Positions 14,678-16,651 of a stretch of 16,651 nucleotides of DNA are shown here, piece by piece. The notes under the pieces were generated by a model that worked only from the letters and a program-made list of their open reading frames with translations, was not told where the DNA came from and made no database searches. Within the stretch, counting starts at the first letter, position 1, and every line of letters starts with the position of its first letter. Source of the stretch: Bacteroidales bacterium (GTDB lineage Bacteria; Bacteroidota; Bacteroidia; Bacteroidales; UBA932); contig JAFRPH010000020.1 in NCBI GenBank assembly GCA_017429205.1, positions 1 through 16,651 on the forward strand, given 5' to 3'. The position numbers and the translations under genes are program-made.

Positions 14678-16651
<1,974 letters not shown>

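Overview
The window looks like a carbohydrate-degradation region of a high-GC member of the Bacteroidales (Bacteroidota), probably a gut or rumen fibre degrader. Three things in the sequence support this. Several genes have promoters of the Bacteroidota type (TTTG, 19-20 nt, TAnnTTTG). Leaders recognisable as Shine-Dalgarno sites are scarce. The enzyme set (GH3, GH10-CE1, GH43, GH94, CE1 esterases) matches the plant-glucan and xylan degradation loci of Prevotella-like organisms. The genus cannot be fixed from the sequence alone. No SusC/SusD pair, RNA gene, CRISPR array or transposase is visible.

Layout. Left, minus strand: a GH3 glycosidase cut by the window edge (1-1172), then an exported PHB-depolymerase/CE1-like esterase (1306-2967), each with its own -7 box. 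Between 2968 and 3176 lies a 209-bp gap. It holds a plus-strand promoter, a 15-bp palindrome and a 15-codon stub that looks like the start of a lost Tat-exported protein. Next on the minus strand come a cytoplasmic cellobiose phosphorylase (3177-5567) and an AraC-family regulator (5626-6561). Divergent from the regulator is an acyl-CoA-synthetase-like ligase (6713-8335), followed by a two-helix membrane protein of unknown function (8393-9040). The latter converges on an exported GH43 enzyme (9045-11093, minus). Divergent from GH43 is a plus-strand unit: a GH3 lipoprotein interrupted by an in-frame TAA (11217-13514), and, 4 nt later, a CE1-type esterase (13519-14655) closed by a rho-independent terminator. 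Finally a GH10 xylanase fused to a CE1 esterase (14819 to the right edge) has its own strong promoter. No gene-free stretch exceeds 300 bases.

How the parts fit (inference from families). The GH10-CE1 enzyme would cut the xylan backbone and remove ester side groups. GH43 would remove arabinose or xylose. The separate esterases would remove acyl or feruloyl groups. The GH3 enzymes would trim oligosaccharides in the periplasm or at the outer membrane. Imported cellobiose would be split by GH94 to glucose and glucose-1-phosphate, saving ATP. The AraC regulator sits between the phosphorylase and the CoA ligase and may control one or both. The ligase could activate an aromatic or fatty acid released by the esterases, but its substrate is not shown by the sequence.

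The points most worth a second look are the nonsense codon in the GH3 gene, exactly where the conserved Tyr of the YPFGYGLSY motif belongs; the Tat-signal stub with its palindrome-covered promoter; the degenerate, serine-less first hydrolase half of the 1306-2967 esterase; and the Pro/Ala/Gly-rich insertion inside the esterase part of the GH10 fusion.
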